Part shown: positions 15,293 to 18,009 of the stretch, in pieces
Layout: every line of letters starts with the position of its first letter
How positions within the stretch are numbered: position 1 is the stretch's first letter
Assembly: GCA_002179805.1 (NCBI GenBank)
Contig: NAVB01001746.1
Coordinates: 1-18,009 of the forward strand
Source: Acanthamoeba lenticulata
Lineage: Eukaryota; Discosea; Longamoebia; Acanthamoebidae
Direction: 5' to 3'
Length of the DNA stretch: 18,009 bases
Notes under the pieces: model-generated
What the model was told of the DNA's origin: nothing
The model's input: the letters and a program-made list of their open reading frames with translations, nothing else
Database searches by the model: none
Position numbers and translations under genes: made by a program

Positions 15293-17207
15293 TCAGTCAA
15301 GTGGGAAGAAGTGGGACTTGGCTGAGCGTGGTGACAGGGGCAGGGCATTGTTGGACAAGCCAGACGACGGCGATGGGGAGGACGAAGGCGAAAGTCCAGC
15401 AAGCTGCTTGGACGCAATGGCAGATGGCACACGCGCAACGCAACCACATGCGCTGAAGCCCGTCCCGTGCTCATGAGTTTGATGGCCCTCTGCCTCCTCT
15501 GCGCGCAGTCCCAACAAGAGCATAGATCAGCGCGCGCGTGTGCCATGCGCGCGCGCGCGTGGGTCGTGTGGGTCGTGGCATACCGTTCTGTTCCGGCACG
15601 TGCGCGGACTCGAACGAGAGAAGGGAACCAAAGAGGAAGTGCTGCATGACCGGGTACTTGCCCAGCAGCGCCGCCTGTGCGCCGCACACGCGCGCGCATC
15701 AGAAAACAACGACAACACGCAAGCGCACGCGCGCGCGTGGTGGGTGGATGGATGTGGGAGACGCACGCGATACATGAGGATCATGCCCTCGTTGACCTTG
15801 GCCCAGGTCTTGACGCCGCTGATGTCGACGAGCATGGGGCTGTGCTCGACGAGCGACCCGGTCTTGACGCGGTTGATGAACTGTATGCAGGCCATGTAGA
15901 GGTACTCGCCCGCGAGGCTGTCGACCATCTCCGGCGTGCGGATGGCGCGCGGCCGCACGTGGCGGTGGTCCACCAGCTGGGCGGCGCCCCACAAGAAGGG
16001 CAGGAAGTGGTAGTCGTCGAGGCCCCACACGCCCTGCGACCCGGCGGGCTCGAGCCAGTAGGTCTCTTGCAGCGCGCGCATAAGGCCCAGGTAGGCCCGG
16101 AACACGCGCAGGACCAGCGCCGCGTGGTCGGCCTCGCCCACGAGCCCGAGCCGCGCCAGACAGTAGAGCCACGCCACAAAGTGGGCCTCGTGGCCCGTGC
16201 CGTAGTCGATCCGCGACCGGTCGCCCACGGCGTTGGCCAGGTAGGCCGCCACCTCGGCCACCATCTCGTCGTGCTGCTGCGCGGCGGCGGCCGCGTTGTC
16301 GTCGTCGTCGTTGTCGCCGGCGGCCGTAGCGTTGGGCGGCAGCAGGACGCGGCGCATGAGGGACGGCAGCTCGGCGGTCATGCGGTCGAACCACGTCACA
16401 AAGGCCTCGTTGCCGAAGCGGGACCGGTGCGGGTGGGGCGGGATCTCGTCCACCCAGCCCCGCATCGTGCCCAGCACCTCGACCAGCTGCTCCACCACCT
16501 AATGTAAAGACACGCGCGCGATTTAGATACACGCGCGCGCGTGTGTGGAGACGACATGACGCGAGCGCGCGTGCGGCGTACAGGCGAGACGTGGCAGTCG
16601 GCCGAGAGGGGCTTGCCCTTGACGCTCTCGTTGAGCTGCAGCACGAAGCCCAGGAACTGGTCGTAGGCCTGCGGCAGGACTGGCGGTCAGTCCACTCACA
16701 CCAGAGCGTGAAGACAAGAGCGCGCGTATGCCGTGTGGCGAGGCGTGCGTGCCGGCGAGGTTTGGAAGTCGTTGAGGGCGGCGTAGGTGCGGATGGTCTT
16801 GGTGGGCACCCGGAAGCGGTGGTCAGCCGCGAGCGGCGGAGGCTTGGCCGCCAGCAGCCGCTCCGAGAGCGCGCGAAAGGCCGCCGTGTTGGCCGCAGAC
16901 TGCGCAACGCGACACAGCACGGCAGAGAGTGTTAGAGGGCAACAGGATATCAGTTAGTGTGCACACAAAGAAAATCCAATCTCGGAAAGAGAACATGTAG
17001 ATGGAGAAGAAAGAGGAATTGGAGGAGGAGACAAAAGAGGAGGAAGGCTTCGCTTTGAACCTGCTGGCCACCGCCGCGGTGGGCTGCTGGGGTGCCCCGA
17101 GTGGTGTTCTGTGGTTCGCCGCCTGCGGTGGCGGCAGAAAACAGCACAAAAGACGGGGAAGAAGAGGAGCAGCAAGAGGAGGTTGTGGTGTGGTGATGCG
17201 CTTCCAT
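15293..17207 (-). CDS. PTPA: Serine/threonine protein phosphatase 2A activator (PTPA family), spliced
   Basis: PTPA is a peptidyl-prolyl isomerase-type factor that activates the PP2A catalytic subunit, in cytosol and nucleus. Exons by splice sites and frame: 16899-16753, 16668-16582, 16498-15767, 15674-15584 and 15498-15293. Together they give about 420 residues plus an N-terminal exon. Hallmarks are FRVPTKTIRTY, LNESVKGK, GWVDEIPP, RFGNEAF, IDYGTGHE, YWLEPAGSQGVWGLDD, FLPFLWGAAQL, EHSPML, KVNEGM and VMQHFLFGSLL, covering the whole conserved fold. The first listed intron (16752-16669) starts with GC, not GT; the others are GT-AG. The N-terminal exon is uncertain: 17207-17061 (MEAHHH start, donor GTTCAA) joins in phase but implies a 161-nt intron, longer than the other four (83-92 nt). 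The C-terminal exon is low-complexity Ser/Pro. It is divergent from the gene at 17424. Confidence 0.9.
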
Positions 17208-17423
17208 CTTCTTCCTCGTTGCCCGCGGGCAGATAGAACAGAAAGCTTTTCTTGTTGCTCGGGAGTTTCTCGCTACTAAAAAACTTGCATTGTTTCGATT
17301 CTTCAAATTTCTCTTGGCTTTTCCTGCCGATTTTTATTTTCCTGATGACAAAGAGATCGTTTGCTCTCTCTCTCTCGCCTCGCGTTTTACCGGTGATTCG
17401 AGCTTGCTCAGGGGCAGTGCAGA
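17208..17423. promoter_or_regulatory. Divergent intergenic region between PTPA and the E3-binding-domain gene
   Basis: About 216 nt separate the two inferred start codons, so both promoters must lie here or overlap the first exons. T-rich and CT-repeat stretches are present (CTCTCTCTCTC near 17372-17382). No convincing TATA box was identified on either strand. Confidence 0.4.
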
Positions 17424-18009
17424 ATGAAGGCGAATCGCGTGTTTGTGGGTGTGCTTCCTTCCACCGCGCGATGGACGGCTGCGCCTTTGTGCGCCAAAAT
17501 CACAGGTGCGCCGCTCGGATTAGCATTAGTTTTTTATGGAGGTCAATGGTTCAGCTGAAAAGGCCTCCCTCCTCGTGCAGCCCCGGCAGGTCGTCTCGGC
17601 GCCTCTCGAGGCCGGTTCGTCTCCACGAAGTCCTACCCGGAGGAGCCCTACCGGTATGCGTTTCTTCTTCCTGTCGTTCCATGAGGAGGGGCCCTCAAAT
17701 CTGATCAATTTTTGGGGGGCTGCAACCACTTCAGTTTTGAAATGGAGCTCTCGCCCGCCGTGGCCAGCTTGGTGGCTAACCACGGCATCAAGAACGCCCG
17801 CTCCGTGATCAAGGGCTCAGGCCCAAAGGGTCGCATTCTCAAGGTGCGCACCTCCCTTCTTCGGCAGCTGCTCAATTCGCCATTTCCCAATTCCTCATCC
17901 CTCGTCTCCCCCCCCCCACCCAGTCGGACGTGCTGGCCTTCCTCAAGGGCGACCAGCCGCCCCTTGCCGCCATCGCCCAGCGTGCGTCCCCCCCCTGCGC
18001 CTTTACCCC
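17424..18009 (+). CDS. Probable mitochondrial E3-binding-domain protein (2-oxoacid dehydrogenase complex), 3' end missing
   Basis: Exons inferred from splice sites and phase: 17424-17505, 17581-17653, 17735-17843 and 17924-17981, with introns of 75, 81 and 80 nt and the next donor (GTGCGT) at 17982. The first two exons give an N-terminus rich in Arg, Ala and Ser with almost no acids (MKANRVFVGVLPSTARW, then GRLGASRGRFVSTKSYP), typical of a mitochondrial presequence. Next comes a peripheral subunit-binding domain: LSPAVASLVANHG, IKGSGPKGRI, SDVLAFLKG. It matches the SPA-x-(x)-LA and G-(T/S)-GP-(x)-GRI-(x)-(x)-DV signature of E2 or E3BP proteins, which recruit dihydrolipoamide dehydrogenase. 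No lipoyl domain precedes it. What follows lies outside the window, so E2, PdhX-like or a stand-alone adaptor all remain possible. Confidence 0.72.

Noticed and set aside
15699..16907. 402-codon minus-strand open frame over the PTPA region
   Set aside because: It is a GC-driven shadow frame running through introns, rich in Arg and Ala. The PTPA motifs are in a different frame and are joined by splice sites.

Overview
The window looks like nuclear DNA of a free-living amoebozoan, most likely Acanthamoeba or a close relative. This is inferred, not searched. The genes are GC-rich, introns are short (about 75-100 nt) with GT-AG or occasional GC-AG ends, AATAAA-type poly(A) signals follow stop codons, and promoters show TATA and CCAAT elements. 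I see no prokaryotic operon, tRNA, rRNA or CRISPR signal.

Layout. (1) Positions 1-459 hold the 3' end of a Tyr/Pro/Gln-repeat protein with a Lys-rich tail, followed by a small HEAT-repeat protein (705-1076). A near-perfect long hairpin lies at 1413-1533. (2) Positions 1571-13365 are dominated by a local cluster of five related genes of a family I do not recognise: 3244-1571 (-), 3479-5329 (+), 9071-7590 (-), 11352-9886 (-) and a divergent, shorter member at 13365-12577 (-). Full members have a basic/acidic N-terminus with KRPR-type nuclear-localisation-like motifs, a conserved domain of about 120 residues, a low-complexity Thr/Ala/Ser/Pro/Gln linker, a second conserved domain of about 145 residues, and in three members a conserved tail. 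The first two genes are divergent and share a promoter. Much of that promoter, plus a relic of the divergent partner's first codons, recurs upstream of 11352, so the divergent pair was duplicated and one partner lost. (3) An AT-rich island (5330-7260, roughly one third GC) separates the family genes and has no convincing gene. (4) Spaces between family genes carry decayed coding pieces: a coiled-coil relic (9441-9775), inverted coding-like repeats (12201-12381, with a distant copy near 9325), an inverted duplication carrying a membrane-segment relic (13699-14550), and a small-GTPase-like relic (14736-15051).

(5) The right end is ordinary housekeeping DNA. A spliced PP2A phosphatase activator (PTPA) gene lies on the minus strand (17207-15293), with introns rich in CG tracts and one GC-AG intron. 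Divergently, a spliced gene starts at 17424 and runs off the window. It encodes a probably mitochondrial protein with an E3-binding (peripheral subunit-binding) domain close to its N-terminus and no preceding lipoyl domain.

The most promising undescribed element is the clustered two-domain family with its duplicated bidirectional promoter. Its function cannot be read from the sequence.
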